Assembly (NCBI GenBank): GCA_003344405.1
Contig: NOWV01000070.1
Location: 299,481-363,480, forward strand
Length of the DNA stretch: 64,000 bases
Reading direction: 5' to 3'
Origin: Trichoplax sp. H2
Lineage: Eukaryota; Placozoa; Uniplacotomia; Trichoplacea
Made by a program: the position numbers and the translations under genes. Positions 63,353 to 64,000 of this stretch are shown here, piece by piece. The notes beneath the pieces were generated by a model. That model was given only the letters and a program-made list of their open reading frames with translations, searched no databases and was not told the origin of the DNA. Numbering within the stretch: the first letter of the stretch is position 1; the number at the start of each line of letters is the position of its first letter.

Positions 63353-63596
63353 AACACAGTAAAGCTATGCCTCACTCTCTACAGTACATTACTATCAACT
63401 GACTCAAGCCATTTATCACAGTTGATTTCTAACTCGGTATACTGTATGACTAAAACTCTTTCAAGAAGAACGAATCCGCTATTGCAAAAGTAATTGTAGG
63501 CTCGACAACTTGTTCATTGATGAATGAAATTGAGCCAAATCGATATCTATTGGCTGAGATTTAGCTTAGGTGTATGTAGATTATCGTTATATAAAA

Positions 63597-64000
63597 ATGG
63601 CTTTACCAATGGAAATTGTCATGCTTGCATGCTGTCTATTTTCCGTATCCTTTGCTGTGCTGCTAATGATGAATTCGGCTCACTCCATGTCCTATATGGA
63701 CGAAATCTTTCATATACCTCAGGCACAACGTTATTGCCGGTATAACTTCCATGAATGGGATTCAATGATTACCACATTACCGGGGATGTATTTGGCTTCA
63801 TTTCTAATCGCTAGAGTAACCGTATGGATTAATTATCTAGCCATGGGTAGCATCGACTTTTGCTCTGTATTATGGCTTCGATTTCATAACCTAATATATG
63901 CAACAGGCAATTTTATCGTCATGTATAAACTGCTGGAAAAATTCCATTGCCCACTCAAGGTAGGCAGTGAAAAGAAGCGAATGATATTGCTATCCAACTA
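63597..64000 (+). CDS. ALG10: ALG10, dolichyl-P-Glc:Glc2Man9GlcNAc2-PP-dolichol alpha-1,2-glucosyltransferase (5' part)
   Basis: The frame opens at ATG 63597 (AAAATGG context) and is still open at the window end, 134 codons in. It has a hydrophobic N-terminal segment ([17 protein letters not shown]) followed by the family signature [31 protein letters not shown] and a second membrane segment. Known: ALG10 is an ER multi-span enzyme that adds the terminal third glucose to the lipid-linked N-glycan precursor, which promotes transfer by oligosaccharyltransferase. The DEIFH loop carries the acidic residues needed by GT-C enzymes. Family length is about 460-480 residues, so roughly a quarter is visible. 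Two further in-frame ATGs lie at codons 5 and 9; the first was chosen for context. No intron is needed in the visible part. Confidence 0.93.
   Translation, partial: MALPMEIVMLACCLFSVSFAVLLMMNSAHSMSYMDEIFHIPQAQRYCRYNFHEWDSMITTLPGMYLASFLIARVTVWINYLAMGSIDFCSVLWLRFHNLIYATGNFIVMYKLLEKFHCPLKVGSEKKRMILLSN

Larger units (their letters stand above)
61160..63596. other. Intergenic region with tandem repeats
   Basis: 2.4 kb between TMCO4 and ALG10 on the same strand. Unique AT-rich sequence to about 62.47 kb, then a tandem array and GTAC-rich palindromes. No gene seen. Confidence 0.5.

Overview
The window is eukaryotic and almost certainly from an early-branching animal. It is AT-rich, with GT-AG introns of roughly 60-450 bp, GTAAGT-type donors, and animal-type extracellular modules (CUB, LDL receptor class A, MAM, C-type lectin). 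It also holds a rhodopsin-class GPCR in one exon and a macro-domain/PARP protein. Compact genes with divergent sequence would fit a placozoan (Trichoplax-like), but that is an inference; no marker here settles it. Two 20-N assembly gaps are present (25665-25684 and 30282-30301).

Layout. (1) 39-20625, minus strand: one very large secreted mosaic gene that runs off the left edge. I resolved a signal-peptide exon, 10 LDLa modules (one degenerate), 16 CUB or CUB-like modules, two MAM domains and one C-type-lectin-like domain, about 2,940 codons in all. Nearly every module is one exon whose length is a multiple of three and which is flanked by phase-1 introns. (2) 20.6-34.6 kb: about 14 kb with no gene I can support, containing both gaps; each gap is bordered by a duplicated flank that looks like an unmerged second haplotype. 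(3) 34631-35635, minus: a class A GPCR with several signature residues missing. (4) 35.6-42.7 kb: no supportable gene, one copy of a dispersed repeat. (5) 42695-45688, minus: a five-exon protein with two macro domains and a PARP-type catalytic domain in which all three triad positions are replaced (PARP9-like layout). (6) 45.7-51.0 kb: repeats, including a tandem array with a unit near 300 bp. (7) 51016-51768, plus: an unrecognised 250-residue protein. (8) 52432-55547, minus: NSUN6-type RNA cytosine methyltransferase, 11 exons. (9) 57942-61159, plus: TMCO4 (DUF726 alpha/beta hydrolase), six exons including a 28-nt microexon. (10) 63597 to the right edge, plus: the start of ALG10, an ER glucosyltransferase.

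The right-hand genes (NSUN6, TMCO4, ALG10) are ordinary conserved eukaryotic genes placed side by side without an obvious functional link. The lineage-specific material is the mosaic protein, the GPCR, the degenerate macro-PARP and the repeat families. The mosaic gene and the all-three-substituted PARP are the best candidates for new biology. No RNA genes, CRISPR arrays or bacterial-type operons were seen.
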